A stretch of 64,000 nt of DNA. It comes from a virus. The translations under genes and the position numbers were made by a program. The notes beneath the pieces were generated by a model, which saw nothing but the letters and a program-made list of their open reading frames with translations, searched no databases and was not told where the DNA came from. Of the stretch, positions 49,747 to 58,042 are shown piece by piece. The stretch covers positions 1 to 64,000 of the IMG/VR virus record IMGVR_UViG_3300025010_000009, one strand, 5' to 3'. Within the stretch, counting starts at the first letter, position 1, and each line of letters opens with the position of its first letter.

Positions 49747-50679
49747 TTAACAGTCATTATTTATAACTTCTGCACCTTCCATATACCGATCATATTTACT
49801 CTTGTCCTGGCAGCGGATTCCCCCTGAGGGTGTAAACCTATTGGACTGACTAGGGGATTTGTCTTTTTTATTATCATAATTCCCTTCCATCACCTTTACC
49901 CAATTTGTACTATTTGTGATAATCCAGTCAAATGTTATAGTCCAATTTCGGTCATTATCACCACAGAGGAAATTGCTACGCAATATTTTATTTACTAGCC
50001 GACGCCAATCTCTCTCAGTAGCCAGACCCTCTTTGCGCCGGGCGGTAAGTTTATCAGCGCGCGCTGCTGTTATTTGATTAATTTTTCTGACTGGAGTGGA
50101 CTCAAAAGCCTCATTCCATATTTGAAGGATTGTTTGATTATTAAATTTAGAAGGAAGGTCTTTTACTCTTTGTTTAGGAAAGGTTGTGCTTTGTTCTTGA
50201 TTATTTTCCAATGAAGGAGGATTATAGGAGAAAGAATCTTCTTCTTTCTTTCCTTCTTTAGAATTCTTATTAGTACTTACTTTAGTATTCTTAAAGGGTC
50301 CGGAAAAACCGCTAGCCGGTTTTTCCGCTAGCGGTAATTCTGGCTCACGGTTTTTCTCATCATCCCAAATATATAACTCTAATCGTGTATTTCCAAATTG
50401 ACCGTTAACTCTTTCCTGAACCCTGCCTATTAATCCCATTTCTTCAAGCTGTAGGAGTACTGGGCCAACTGTTTCCCTATGCATGCCGGCATAGGTACAG
50501 ACTGTTTGAAGGAAGTTCTTGATATTGGGATTTTCATTGAAATCAGAATCAATTTCACACAGGGCAAGATATACAGATCTTAAATTCTTATATTCTTTGG
50601 TAGGGAAGTTATGACGAAAATATCGAATGATTCGTTTATCCCACCAGGCATGTGCACAATCTCTTTTTCTCTTATCCAT
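49747..50679 (-). CDS. Replication initiator, lambda O-like winged helix
   Basis: 310 residues. N-terminal winged helix (KNFLQTVCTYAGMHRETVGP then VLLQLEEMGLIGRVQ) followed by a low-complexity linker and a C-terminal domain with helices that probably bind helicase or loader. The linker DNA at 50302-50334 carries a palindrome cluster. Such an arrangement resembles lambda O, whose gene holds the origin (inference). Confidence 0.72.
   Translation of the reverse strand: MDKRKRDCAHAWWDKRIIRYFRHNFPTKEYKNLRSVYLALCEIDSDFNENPNIKNFLQTVCTYAGMHRETVGPVLLQLEEMGLIGRVQERVNGQFGNTRLELYIWDDEKNREPELPLAEKPASGFSGPFKNTKVSTNKNSKEGKKEEDSFSYNPPSLENNQEQSTTFPKQRVKDLPSKFNNQTILQIWNEAFESTPVRKINQITAARADKLTARRKEGLATERDWRRLVNKILRSNFLCGDNDRNWTITFDWIITNSTNWVKVMEGNYDNKKDKSPSQSNRFTPSGGIRCQDKSKYDRYMEGAEVINNDC
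50302..50334. other. Palindrome cluster in initiator gene (candidate origin)
   Basis: GGAAAAACCG (50302-50311) and CGGTTTTTCC (50317-50326) form a perfect 10-bp inverted repeat. CCGCTAGC occurs at 50309-50316 and again within the palindrome CCGCTAGCGG at 50325-50334, spaced 16 bp. Iteron-like sites inside an initiator gene suggest an origin. Confidence 0.4.
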
Positions 50680-50681
50680 AG

Positions 50682-51194
50682 TTAGGGCTCCTGTACAACT
50701 AAATCCATTGTATGTTCTATTTTTATTTTTGATAAAACTTTTATAATATATAATAAATCACTTTTTTTATAATAAACTCTTCCATTTAATTCAATTTTAG
50801 AAATCCACGGATTTGTTCTTAATACCCTATTAAAAGAATCAAATATTTTTATTTCTTTAATTATTTCTTTTGCTTGTTCACGAGGTAACCAAATACTATT
50901 TTTTGGTAGAATAAAGTTATATTTTGGTAGGAATGAAGCTATTAATTCAGCTTCAATTTTATTTAAAGAAGATAAGGGGCAGGGTAATATTTTGAAATGA
51001 GTAAATTCTTTTTTACTTTTTAGGTAATGTTCAATTATTCTAGGCAAACCATTTTTGGTTTGCCCAATATATACAATTGTATTTTTTTGAAATAATAAAT
51101 ATATAAGGGGGGATGACCATAAATCAAGCCATTCTTTAGAAAAATCAGGAGATGATTCAATTTCCCTGATTGTTTGGTCTTCATCATATTCCAT
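50682..51194 (-). CDS. GIY-YIG nuclease
   Basis: 170 residues. SSPLIYLLFQKNTIVYIGQT is the GIY-YIG core, GLPRIIEHYLKSKKEFTHF holds the basic residue, and LNKIEAELIASFLPKYN gives the acidic catalytic residue. C-terminal part (SKIELNGRVYYKKSDLLYII) may be a DNA-binding wing. Likely a homing nuclease inserted between primase and initiator genes. Confidence 0.8.
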   Translation of the reverse strand: MEYDEDQTIREIESSPDFSKEWLDLWSSPLIYLLFQKNTIVYIGQTKNGLPRIIEHYLKSKKEFTHFKILPCPLSSLNKIEAELIASFLPKYNFILPKNSIWLPREQAKEIIKEIKIFDSFNRVLRTNPWISKIELNGRVYYKKSDLLYIIKVLSKIKIEHTMDLVVQEP

Positions 51195-51310
51195 TTACTT
51201 TCCCCTAAGTAGGTAAAAAGTTGGCCTTAATTCATGGCCCAGAAATAAAAAATAATCAGGGGGAGGGTAAAACTAAACACCCCTGTGTCGGGCTATGTGA
51301 AAAGGGATTC

Positions 51311-51357
51311 GGAGGAAGTGTTTATAACTAGACACAGTAATTATAAACACTTCCTCC
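51311..51357. other. Perfect 17-bp inverted repeat, 13-nt loop
   Basis: GGAGGAAGTGTTTATAA (51311-51327) and TTATAAACACTTCCTCC (51341-51357) lie in a 311-bp gene-free region upstream of the GIY-YIG gene. No G+C-rich terminator character; both arms carry a ribosome-binding-like AGGAGG/CCTCC. Operator, terminator or replication site. Confidence 0.5.
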
Positions 51358-51441
51358 TTTACCAGAAACTCTGGGCTGACCTGGCCGGGCCAACATCCAA
51401 CAGGTTAGGAAGAGAAAGGGAATTCTCCAGATACACTTTCT

Positions 51442-51470
51442 ATTTTAGGCTAAAAAAATAAAAAAGTAAA
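51442..51470 (-). promoter_or_regulatory. CTTTACT-type sigma70 promoter, 17-bp spacer
   Basis: Minus strand TTTACT (51470-51465), 17-bp spacer, TAAAAT (51447-51442). Upstream of 51194. Drives the GIY-YIG, initiator, loader and helicase genes. Confidence 0.6.
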
Positions 51471-51505
51471 GAAATTTCTTTCCCTTTAATATTAAATACT
51501 TAACT

Positions 51506-52417
51506 CTAACCTTCCTGTAGTAATTCCTTCATTAAATCCCGTGCATAATCCCTGGGAAGTTCAGCGGGGTCCACCCCTCTTTTCTTAATGTTAATTTGTA
51601 TCACTTCCTTCCTGTACATAGCCAGATAGGCTGCAATACGCTCACTCTGTACCTCAGCTTGGGGATCTGGGTCAAAAAATGTAAATACTTTATCAAATCT
51701 GCGTAACTTCTTGGCCTGCTCTATCCGGTATTTGATACCGAAAGTACAGACAGCCCCCGGCCCTAATCTCCAGGCATCAGTTATACCCTCTACAATAACA
51801 GCAGTATTTCCCTCAATGAAGTCAAGGCCATATAGACAGTGCTTATGATCAATAACTTCATCCTCTTTTCTGCACGCTTTATACCTGAGTTCAGCCCGGC
51901 CAGTCCAATCCCGGCCCTGATAGCTTACTAGCTGGCTGTATTGGTATATTGGGGCTATAATTCTGAATGCGTAAGGACCGTGCCGGCCAGTACCCTGGAT
52001 ACCCCATTGCTGAATAATTTCATCAGGGTCAAATCCCCTCTTGAGTAGGTAATTTCGGTGCCCAGTTTGTAGCGGACCGCAGCCGTAGGGTAAGACCAGG
52101 GTTTTTTTCCGTAGCGAGAACCCACTTGTCTGGCTCGCTACGAGGTTTTTAGCCACACCCCTATACCTACCTATGGTTTTCCCCGCCTCGGCCCAGGAGC
52201 AGCTTAACAACGCTTTTACTACTTCTTTAACACTATGTCCCCCGCAGCGCCAGCATGAGTAGAAACCATCACGTAGGTGATACCCCAGATGCCATCCGAA
52301 GTTGCCTGTGCAGAATGGGCATTGGGTATGTACCCACCCGACGCTACAGTGCTTATGCCCGGAGCTTAGATTGGGAATTCCATTATCACGATAGAATTTA
52401 AGGGCATCGAAAATCAT
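51506..52417 (-). CDS. DNA primase (DnaG-like: zinc ribbon plus TOPRIM)
   Basis: 303 residues. Zinc-binding CSVGWVHTQCPFC with FYSCWRCGG (CHC2-like), then a helical linker, TOPRIM core VIVEGITDAWRLG with acidic FTFFDPDPQAE. The linker segment VAKNLVASQTSGFSLRKK is encoded by copy D of the dispersed repeat, between zinc and TOPRIM domains. Short form of a phage primase. Confidence 0.85.
   Translation of the reverse strand: MIFDALKFYRDNGIPNLSSGHKHCSVGWVHTQCPFCTGNFGWHLGYHLRDGFYSCWRCGGHSVKEVVKALLSCSWAEAGKTIGRYRGVAKNLVASQTSGFSLRKKTLVLPYGCGPLQTGHRNYLLKRGFDPDEIIQQWGIQGTGRHGPYAFRIIAPIYQYSQLVSYQGRDWTGRAELRYKACRKEDEVIDHKHCLYGLDFIEGNTAVIVEGITDAWRLGPGAVCTFGIKYRIEQAKKLRRFDKVFTFFDPDPQAEVQSERIAAYLAMYRKEVIQINIKKRGVDPAELPRDYARDLMKELLQEG
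52111..52149 (+). repeat. Dispersed structured repeat element, copy D (inside primase gene)
   Basis: GTAGCGAG (52111-52118) pairs with CTCGCTAC (52134-52141) around AACCCACTTGTCTGG, and CTCG-CTA-CGAG forms an alternative hairpin. 27 bp (52123-52149) are identical to copy E. Here it is read on the opposite strand as KNLVASQTSG. Confidence 0.8.
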
Positions 52418-52596
52418 AATTTTATGTCAGTAAATATTATGGTCAAGTATGCGAGTATAATGACTATCCAGAGGATTACATTTTCATTCTTGCTTTCCTT
52501 CTGGTGTTTTTTATACCCATCGTTAAATCCATCATTATAGCTATTAATTTTGGTTTCTGTAATCATGTTCTTGAGTTCATTAATTGTTTTTTTCAT
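52414..52596 (-). CDS. Small single-TM protein (60 aa)
   Basis: N-terminal polar part (KTINELKNMITETKINSYND) and a C-terminal hydrophobic helix ENVILWIVIILAYLTIIF, so likely a tail-anchored membrane protein. Overlaps primase by 4 nt. Function unknown. Confidence 0.6.
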   Translation of the reverse strand: MKKTINELKNMITETKINSYNDGFNDGYKKHQKESKNENVILWIVIILAYLTIIFTDIKL

Positions 52597-54262
52597 TCCC
52601 GCCCCCTATTTTATTCATAAGGTATTTGATTGTACTTGTTTCCTCAATGTCCAGGCCTTCCATTGCCGCGTGAATAACTGCTGCTTTGTAGTCAAGGATT
52701 TCAATAAATCCTTCCTCAATCGTTCCTCTGGCCATGAGGTAGTATGCTGTTGATTTACGTGTTTGACTTATACGCCAAATCCGGTCCTCAGCCTGGCTAT
52801 GGTCTGTGGGTTTAAAACTGTACTCAAGGGTGCAACTATTTGCGGCCGCAGTTAGGGTTAGGCCCACCCCGGCTGCAGTTAGGTTGCCTATGAAAAGTTG
52901 ACAACTGGGATCTGATTGAAATCGATCCTCAGCAGCTTTCCTGGCCAGGCCTGTAACACTGCCATCAACTTTAACAGCAATAGCGCCAAACTTTTTCATC
53001 AGGGTGTCAATTATTTTCTTGTGCCAGGCAAACACAACAAGCTTTTCCCCGCTCTCAAGGAAATCACTAATCCAGTCAATAGCAGAATCTAGTTTGGCCT
53101 CAGCAGCAGCCTGCCGTAATTTACTGATCTGTACTATAGGCTCAAGCTCAGTGCATTCTTTCACTACCTTATTGTATAAGGTTTTATCAACCTCAATGGG
53201 GATAACAACTCTGGTTTTAGGTGGTAAGTCTTTCAGGACATCAACCTTTTTACGCCTGAGCATTACTGTGCTCATGAGTTTGCGATTGAGTTCAGCAGTA
53301 TTGCTCCGGCCATTGTATTTCCAACCCCATCCATCATGGTGTCCCTCACAATATCGGCGGATAAAGTCAAGCCAGTTGGGGAAAATAGTTGGGTTGATTA
53401 TCTGTAGTAGTCGATAGATATCAATAATTCGGTTTTCAATTGGGGTGCCCGTTAGACCAATTCGGAAAGGGGCTGACTTAGCTGCCTGGATAAATGCCCT
53501 ATGTCGTTGTGTCTTTTCAACTCCAAGTTTATGAAATTCATCAGCAACAACAGTTTTCCATTCTATCTCAGCCAGATCTGGTCTGAGTTCAACAGCCTTT
53601 CCCGTTTTTTTACACGCTCGACACTCCCTTCTTTTATAGTCAATACCCTGGCATTTTGGGCATACCTGACTTTCAGCAAGAATATCATAGTTAATGACTA
53701 CAATATCTGTATTAGGGGTAATACCCTGTTTTCCTGTCCGGCCTTCAATTACTTGAACCCTAACTCCAGTCATAAGTTTTTGAGCCTCTTGTACCCACAT
53801 ATACTTGACTGTGGCTGGGCATACTATAAGAGCGGGTAAGGCATCAGCTTTACGTAATTGGAGCCAGGCAAGAGTTTGCCAGGTTTTCCCCAGGCCCATA
53901 TCATCTGCATTGAGTACCCTGCCATTTTGGAGTTCGTAGAATCCAACACCCTCTGCCTGGAATGGCATGAGTTGCCCGTTGAATCCAGGGATGTCCCAGA
54001 TGGCCTGAGCTTTTCTGTTCTCGGGGATTTTATACAGTGTCCACCACTTTTTGATCTTGGGATGGATTTCAAATCCCCAATCAATAAGCTGCTCCACATT
54101 CTTTTCATTCAGGGGTGCTGTCCAGTGCGGACTAGGCTGCGTATAAAACCTCCTGCTGTTTAGGGTTTTAACCTTAGAGACTAGTGCTGGTAATTTGGGG
54201 AAATAAATTTTAATGGAATTCCCCTCAAGTTCAGTATATTTTTGAGCTGCTCTGGATTTCAT
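52580..54262 (-). CDS. SNF2-family DEAD/DEAH helicase (HARP/SMARCAL1-like)
   Basis: Start ATG 54262 (MKSRAAQKYTEL), beginning right before the upstream stop at 54265; 560 residues. Motif I LNADDMGLGKTWQTLAWL, Ia PALIVCPATVKYMW, II TVVADEFHKLG, III LTGTPIENRI, and C-terminal GVGLTLTAAANSCTLEYSF with DRIWRISQTRKSTAYYLM. A CPKC/C-x2-C zinc knuckle sits between. Probably remodels forks or recombination intermediates. Confidence 0.85.
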   Translation of the reverse strand: MKSRAAQKYTELEGNSIKIYFPKLPALVSKVKTLNSRRFYTQPSPHWTAPLNEKNVEQLIDWGFEIHPKIKKWWTLYKIPENRKAQAIWDIPGFNGQLMPFQAEGVGFYELQNGRVLNADDMGLGKTWQTLAWLQLRKADALPALIVCPATVKYMWVQEAQKLMTGVRVQVIEGRTGKQGITPNTDIVVINYDILAESQVCPKCQGIDYKRRECRACKKTGKAVELRPDLAEIEWKTVVADEFHKLGVEKTQRHRAFIQAAKSAPFRIGLTGTPIENRIIDIYRLLQIINPTIFPNWLDFIRRYCEGHHDGWGWKYNGRSNTAELNRKLMSTVMLRRKKVDVLKDLPPKTRVVIPIEVDKTLYNKVVKECTELEPIVQISKLRQAAAEAKLDSAIDWISDFLESGEKLVVFAWHKKIIDTLMKKFGAIAVKVDGSVTGLARKAAEDRFQSDPSCQLFIGNLTAAGVGLTLTAAANSCTLEYSFKPTDHSQAEDRIWRISQTRKSTAYYLMARGTIEEGFIEILDYKAAVIHAAMEGLDIEETSTIKYLMNKIGGGNEKNN

Positions 54263-54264
54263 TG

Positions 54265-54513
54265 TTATATTTTGCGTTTGATAGTCCAGCCTTCGGGAGC
54301 TGCACCAGATCCTATATAATATCCGGGGATAAAAGCTGGCCACATGGTTGAAGCAGCCCCGGCATATGCCAGACTGAAACAGTAATTTTGAATTTTCTCA
54401 GCTTTGGACAGAGCATCAAAGTGTTGGGCAAAGAATGTATTTAACCAACCGGCGAGAATAAACCAGGAAATAACTGCGCTAATGACATATATTTTAAGTA
54501 TTTTGTTTTTCAT
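54265..54513 (-). CDS. Small membrane protein (82 aa)
   Basis: Two hydrophobic segments (VISAVISWFILAGWLNTFF and YAGAASTMWPAFIPGYYIG). Basic C-terminus. In a cluster of small membrane/zinc genes upstream of the SNF2 gene. Might be a superinfection-exclusion or host-takeover protein (inference from character only). Confidence 0.6.
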   Translation of the reverse strand: MKNKILKIYVISAVISWFILAGWLNTFFAQHFDALSKAEKIQNYCFSLAYAGAASTMWPAFIPGYYIGSGAAPEGWTIKRKI

Positions 54514-54518
54514 AGCTA

Positions 54519-54830
54519 TTACTCCTCAGTACAGGTTACAATATCCCCAGTTTCTGTTAGGGCATCAACCAGTGTATAGGTATCTTGTTCAGTGAGTACT
54601 ATATAATAGCGGATTCCTGCGTGACAGATGGCGTAAATTCCCATATCCGTTGTTAAATCGGGGGAGGTTTCCCAGTGTTTAAGTTCTGAATTGAATTCAG
54701 TTACTTTGTTATGAAGAAGGTTATCTACATAGATAACCCAGGTTGAGATTCCAATAAGTAGAATCCCCATTGCTAGAAAAAAAACTGGAACTCCATAATT
54801 GTGGATGAAATAGATTAACTTGGTTTTCAT
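54519..54830 (-). CDS. Small membrane protein with periplasmic domain (103 aa)
   Basis: One N-terminal TM helix (YGVPVFFLAMGILLIGISTW) followed by an acidic soluble domain with three late Cys (IYAICHAGIRYYIV; DIVTCTEE). Orientation suggests the domain faces the periplasm. Function unknown. Confidence 0.6.
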   Translation of the reverse strand: MKTKLIYFIHNYGVPVFFLAMGILLIGISTWVIYVDNLLHNKVTEFNSELKHWETSPDLTTDMGIYAICHAGIRYYIVLTEQDTYTLVDALTETGDIVTCTEE

Positions 54831-55012
54831 TTTACCCTCACTCTGGTTCTGGTCCTAACCCGTTCATGACTGATAGGTAAGGCTCTTCTTCGTTTAGGTT
54901 CCCCGCGCATATAGGCTATAACTAGGCCACAAATAGGACAGGATTTAACCCACTGCCCATAGGTTAAATCCTGGGCCTGAAATCCTTTACATTTTGGGTT
55001 TGGGCATTTCAT
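54827..55012 (-). CDS. Zinc-ribbon protein with basic tail (61 aa)
   Basis: [10 protein letters not shown] and [10 protein letters not shown] form a four-Cys zinc ribbon. The C-terminus is Arg-rich ([19 protein letters not shown]). Likely binds nucleic acid. ATGA overlaps with both neighbours. Confidence 0.65.
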   Translation of the reverse strand: MKCPNPKCKGFQAQDLTYGQWVKSCPICGLVIAYMRGEPKRRRALPISHERVRTRTRVRVK

Positions 55013-55506
55013 AATCTTTTTATATCATCCCTGAATTCACAGAAATAATCAGATACAGCCATTTTACGAATGATTTCAATAGCCTCTTGAACACCTCCAG
55101 AAGTCTCTATCCAATCACCTCTTGTAAGATGGAAAATCATTTGGGCAAATAGACGGTCATCCCCTTTGAACCTAGTTCCACCACAGTGGAACGGTATTCC
55201 TGATGAAAAATCAAGGTCAGCCCCTCCCAGGTTAGCCCCTCCCAGGTCAGCCTCTCTCAGGTCAGCCTCTCCCAGGTTAGCCCCTCCCAGGTTAGCCCCT
55301 CCCAGGTTAGCCCATCTCAGGTTAGCCCATCTCAGGTTAGCCCCTCCCAGGTTAGCCTCTCCCAGGTTAGCCCCTCCCAGGTTAGCCCCTCCCAGGTTAG
55401 CCCCTCCCAGGTTAGCCCATCTCAGGTTAGCTCGTTTTCCGTATCTTTTATTACTTTCAATCCAAAGTAAATGTTCAGCTAATATATCATATAATAATCT
55501 TTTCAT
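55009..55506 (-). CDS. Pentapeptide-repeat protein
   Basis: Start ATG 55506, 6 nt after AAAGGAG. About 165 residues: N-terminal [15 protein letters not shown], then about 17 tandem A-(N/D)-L-x-x repeats (residues ~24-110) that fold as a right-handed quadrilateral helix, then a capping domain with an [11 protein letters not shown] start. Pentapeptide proteins can mimic DNA (for example MfpA/Qnr against gyrase); such a role here is possible but not shown. The DNA repeats are 15 bp and very uniform. Confidence 0.8.
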   Translation of the reverse strand: MKRLLYDILAEHLLWIESNKRYGKRANLRWANLGGANLGGANLGGANLGEANLGGANLRWANLRWANLGGANLGGANLGEADLREADLGGANLGGADLDFSSGIPFHCGGTRFKGDDRLFAQMIFHLTRGDWIETSGGVQEAIEIIRKMAVSDYFCEFRDDIKRL

Positions 55507-55508
55507 GC

Positions 55509-55694
55509 CTACTCCTTTATTAGACAATAACCAGCTAACATCCAACCTTCTCCTGCTGGTTTATATTGGCAGATTTGTTTTATAATAGGACCGTGACTAT
55601 TTTTCCATTTTAAATCATTAATTTGAATATTGGTTATACTTTTGGTTTCAGTCTTTCCCTTTTGCTTTCTCCAGAAACTAGCATTAATCAGCAT
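55509..55694 (-). CDS. Small hypothetical protein (61 aa)
   Basis: Basic ([20 protein letters not shown]) with [20 protein letters not shown] at the end. No family recognised. Adjoins the pentapeptide gene with 2-3 nt spacing, so likely co-translated. Confidence 0.5.
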   Translation of the reverse strand: MLINASFWRKQKGKTETKSITNIQINDLKWKNSHGPIIKQICQYKPAGEGWMLAGYCLIKE

Positions 55695-55703
55695 AACTTA
55701 CCT

Positions 55704-56009
55704 TTATTCAGTTTTTAAATGGGTAGAAAAAGAAAATTTTCTGCTGTATGTTTTGATTAACCTGCGGAGGGAAAGCATATGTGCTTCATATGCTCCTTCA
55801 CGTTCAAGATCAATACCAATAGTATCTTGTCTTGCGCTAAGAATATTATACTCAAGAATGGTATCTATAAGTAATTTAGTGCCGTAGCTAAATGGTTCAG
55901 CTTGTTCAACTCGTGCAACTATCTCTTTTGCTCTATCCTGGTTTTCTTGTGTTTGCTTACAAGATAATCCAATTACCTTTCCCCGCCCTTCTAATGTATT
56001 TTTACTCAT
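55704..56009 (-). CDS. Small helical protein (101 aa)
   Basis: Start ATG 56009 (MSKNTLEGRGKVIGLSCKQT) after AAGGGG. Helical with NQDRAKEIVARVEQAEP and DTILEYNILSARQDTIGIDL. No recognised family. Downstream of the Pyr_excise-like gene. Confidence 0.55.
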   Translation of the reverse strand: MSKNTLEGRGKVIGLSCKQTQENQDRAKEIVARVEQAEPFSYGTKLLIDTILEYNILSARQDTIGIDLEREGAYEAHMLSLRRLIKTYSRKFSFSTHLKTE

Positions 56010-56022
56010 GATATTCCCCTTA

Positions 56023-56457
56023 TTAGGATTTATTTTTCGATACTGGCCAGATATAAGGTAGGTTATCCGGTACATTCCAGTCATACTGTTTATAGAAATC
56101 AGGTGCTTTTCTTAATAGGTTACTCTGGTGTGCCCGGCAGAACTCTTCTGTAATCCATTCAGGTTTTAATACCCTTGAAAGAGAAAGAGCATATTCAAAG
56201 GTATAAAGTTGCTTCATATTATTTTTATACCCCCTTTCTACCCAGGTGTAAATAGATAAATCTCTGTATGCTGTTAGGGCAAGTTCATGACCTTTCCACA
56301 TAAGGACAGCCGGGTGGTTGGCCCAGGCTTTTGATTTTGCTTTGCCGTTAAGGATATTGAGTATCTGATCTGCCTCAACACGTTGCTTACCTAACCGTCT
56401 ATAATCGAGACACCAGAGGCTATCATAGATTGAGAGAAGCGGAAGGAATGTTTGCAT
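56023..56457 (-). CDS. Pyrimidine dimer DNA glycosylase-like protein (MSMEG_6728/Pyr_excise)
   Basis: 144 residues. MQTFLPLLSIYDSLWCLDYR then RLGKQRVEADQILNIL, NHPAVLMWKGHELAL and WVERGYKNN match the widespread phage/bacterial family related to T4 endonuclease V-like DNA repair enzymes. Catalytic function not demonstrated for this subgroup. Confidence 0.75.
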   Translation of the reverse strand: MQTFLPLLSIYDSLWCLDYRRLGKQRVEADQILNILNGKAKSKAWANHPAVLMWKGHELALTAYRDLSIYTWVERGYKNNMKQLYTFEYALSLSRVLKPEWITEEFCRAHQSNLLRKAPDFYKQYDWNVPDNLPYIWPVSKNKS

Positions 56458-56471
56458 AATAGTACCTAAAA

Positions 56472-56492
56472 GGGGGTAGCCAGTCTACCCCC
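56472..56492 (-). terminator. Rho-independent terminator
   Basis: GGGGGTAG (56472-56479) with CTACCCCC (56485-56492), 5-nt loop. On the minus strand the stem is followed by TTTTAGG. Lies just after the DUF932 stop. It shares the AACTATAGGGGG lead-in with the palindrome at 45587. Confidence 0.65.
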
Positions 56493-56507
56493 TATAGTTA
56501 TTGAGTA

Positions 56508-57635
56508 TTAAAGCAGCTCGTCAATAAGATCCCAGGCCTTGTTCTTCAGGACGTTGCTTGATCCGAACAGGTTATTGTTCAGCCGGTGTTCTACACTCCG
56601 GGCTCCCCGGTGGTGATCAGCATACTCAGTAACGGCATTGAGCAATCCCCAGGCAGTACCGTTAGCACTTACCAGTTCACTACCCATGGCCTTACCGGCA
56701 TAGAGTTCATGAACGGTTCGCATAGCACGGGCATCGACGTTCTCAAGCAGGGCTTCAACCGCATCAGTACGGTCAGCCTGGCTCCAGGATTGCCCCAACA
56801 ATTCAGCAACAACTTCCCGCTCCTGATCTTTCTGGCTGGTCTGTCCGGCCAGCATCTCGTTAATAACTGCCTGATCAGCATTCTGGCGTGCAAAGAGTTT
56901 AACCAGCCACTCACTTGCTTCACGTTCTCCAACCCGGCGTTTTGCCAGCGCAGTAGCCTTGTCAATAAACTGGCTGAAGCTCCCCTGTACAAGACCGAGC
57001 TGGGCCTTAACGGCATCAGCGTCAAATACCTGATTGTGTGCAACTTTGATTGCTCTAACAGACTTTCCACTGTCAATTTCTGAGAGTGCCACGCCCAGGG
57101 TATTATGGCAGACAACTCGCTCAATAACAAACCCGGCAGTAGTTGCAAGGCTATAATCACAGGAGGAACTCAGAAGCAGATAGCCCTCTACTTTGTCAAC
57201 ACCGGCAATCTGCGCCTCAGCCCCAACTTTTGCCAGTGCCCAGAATTTCTGGCCGTTGAAGAGAATACCACAGGTTTCAAGCTGAAAACCACCGGCTTCA
57301 ACAAGGCTTTTGAAAAAGTGAAGGACCTCCCTGGGCTGTACGATTTTATACCCAGCGGAAACGATAGAAAGGGGGGAGCCGTTATCAGAACGGTAAAGGG
57401 CATGCCTGGCCGGGAAGGTCTTGGGCACGTCAATAACTCTACGGGAATCAGCGGGGGGAGGAACCCTGTAGGTAAGGGCACTGCGCTGAATTTCCCAGTC
57501 AAAACCACCCTCTTTTTCCCAGACCTCAATGGGGGCTCCGGGCGTAAGGGCTTGTCCCATGCCATGCCATGGGGTTTTCCCGGTATAGGCCATACTTGCC
57601 TGTCCTGCCTGGTTTACATAGATTTCTGCACTCAT
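56508..57635 (-). CDS. DUF932 phage/plasmid-like protein (375 aa)
   Basis: MSAEIYVNQAGQASMAYTGK and TPWHGMGQALTPGAPIEVW mark the DUF932 (TIGR03299) family. Mid LLLSSSCDYSLATTAGFVIE and VVCHNTLGVAL; C-terminal NGTAWGLLNAVTEYADHHRG with RSVEHRL. Widely conserved in phages and plasmids, function unknown. Expressed early from the 57930 promoter as second gene. Confidence 0.82.
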   Translation of the reverse strand: MSAEIYVNQAGQASMAYTGKTPWHGMGQALTPGAPIEVWEKEGGFDWEIQRSALTYRVPPPADSRRVIDVPKTFPARHALYRSDNGSPLSIVSAGYKIVQPREVLHFFKSLVEAGGFQLETCGILFNGQKFWALAKVGAEAQIAGVDKVEGYLLLSSSCDYSLATTAGFVIERVVCHNTLGVALSEIDSGKSVRAIKVAHNQVFDADAVKAQLGLVQGSFSQFIDKATALAKRRVGEREASEWLVKLFARQNADQAVINEMLAGQTSQKDQEREVVAELLGQSWSQADRTDAVEALLENVDARAMRTVHELYAGKAMGSELVSANGTAWGLLNAVTEYADHHRGARSVEHRLNNNLFGSSNVLKNKAWDLIDELL

Positions 57636-57647
57636 TTTGGGTTCTCC

Positions 57648-57848
57648 TTATTTATCAAGTTTTTCATTAATAAATTCGACAACACAAAGAAGATTATCAC
57701 GGATATTTGCTAAATCCTCTTTTTTGATTGCATATTTGTTACGGCTATTAATATAGCCGTGGAGGCGAATAATTTCATTTATGCAATCGTGGATATCTTC
57801 TTCTGTGCTGGGGATACTGAGTGCGAATTGGGTTGCGGTTGTACTCAT
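57648..57848 (-). CDS. Small helical protein (66 aa), first gene of the early unit
   Basis: ATG 57848 downstream of the strong promoter at 57930. MSTTATQFALSIPSTEEDIH then HDCINEIIRLHGYINSR and helical LANIRDNLLCVVEFINEKL. No family recognised. Position suggests early high expression. Confidence 0.65.
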   Translation of the reverse strand: MSTTATQFALSIPSTEEDIHDCINEIIRLHGYINSRNKYAIKKEDLANIRDNLLCVVEFINEKLDK

Positions 57849-57929
57849 TTTAGGTTCTCCTTTATCACCCCCGTATAGGGTGGTCAGAGGTTTATGTGGT
57901 AGGTGGCTTACGTCTCAGCCTTTAGAAAT

Positions 57930-57958
57930 ACTATAAACCTCCTGGTTAAGAAAGTAAA
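57930..57958 (-). promoter_or_regulatory. CTTTACT-type sigma70 promoter, 17-bp spacer (strong)
   Basis: Minus strand TTTACT (57958-57953), 17-bp spacer containing CCAGGAGG, TATAGT (57935-57930). 39-bp identity with 46635-46673. In the divergent region 57849-58119 next to terS. Confidence 0.7.
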
Positions 57959-58042
57959 GAAAAAAATAATAATAAAGTAAAAAAAATAATGAACCCCCTA
58001 ACTATAAGGAATTACTAGGAATAAAAAGTATAAAATTTGCGT

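Noticed and set aside
55220-55440. CRISPR-like array of short units
   Set aside because: Units are 15 bp in a continuous coding frame for pentapeptides with no spacers.
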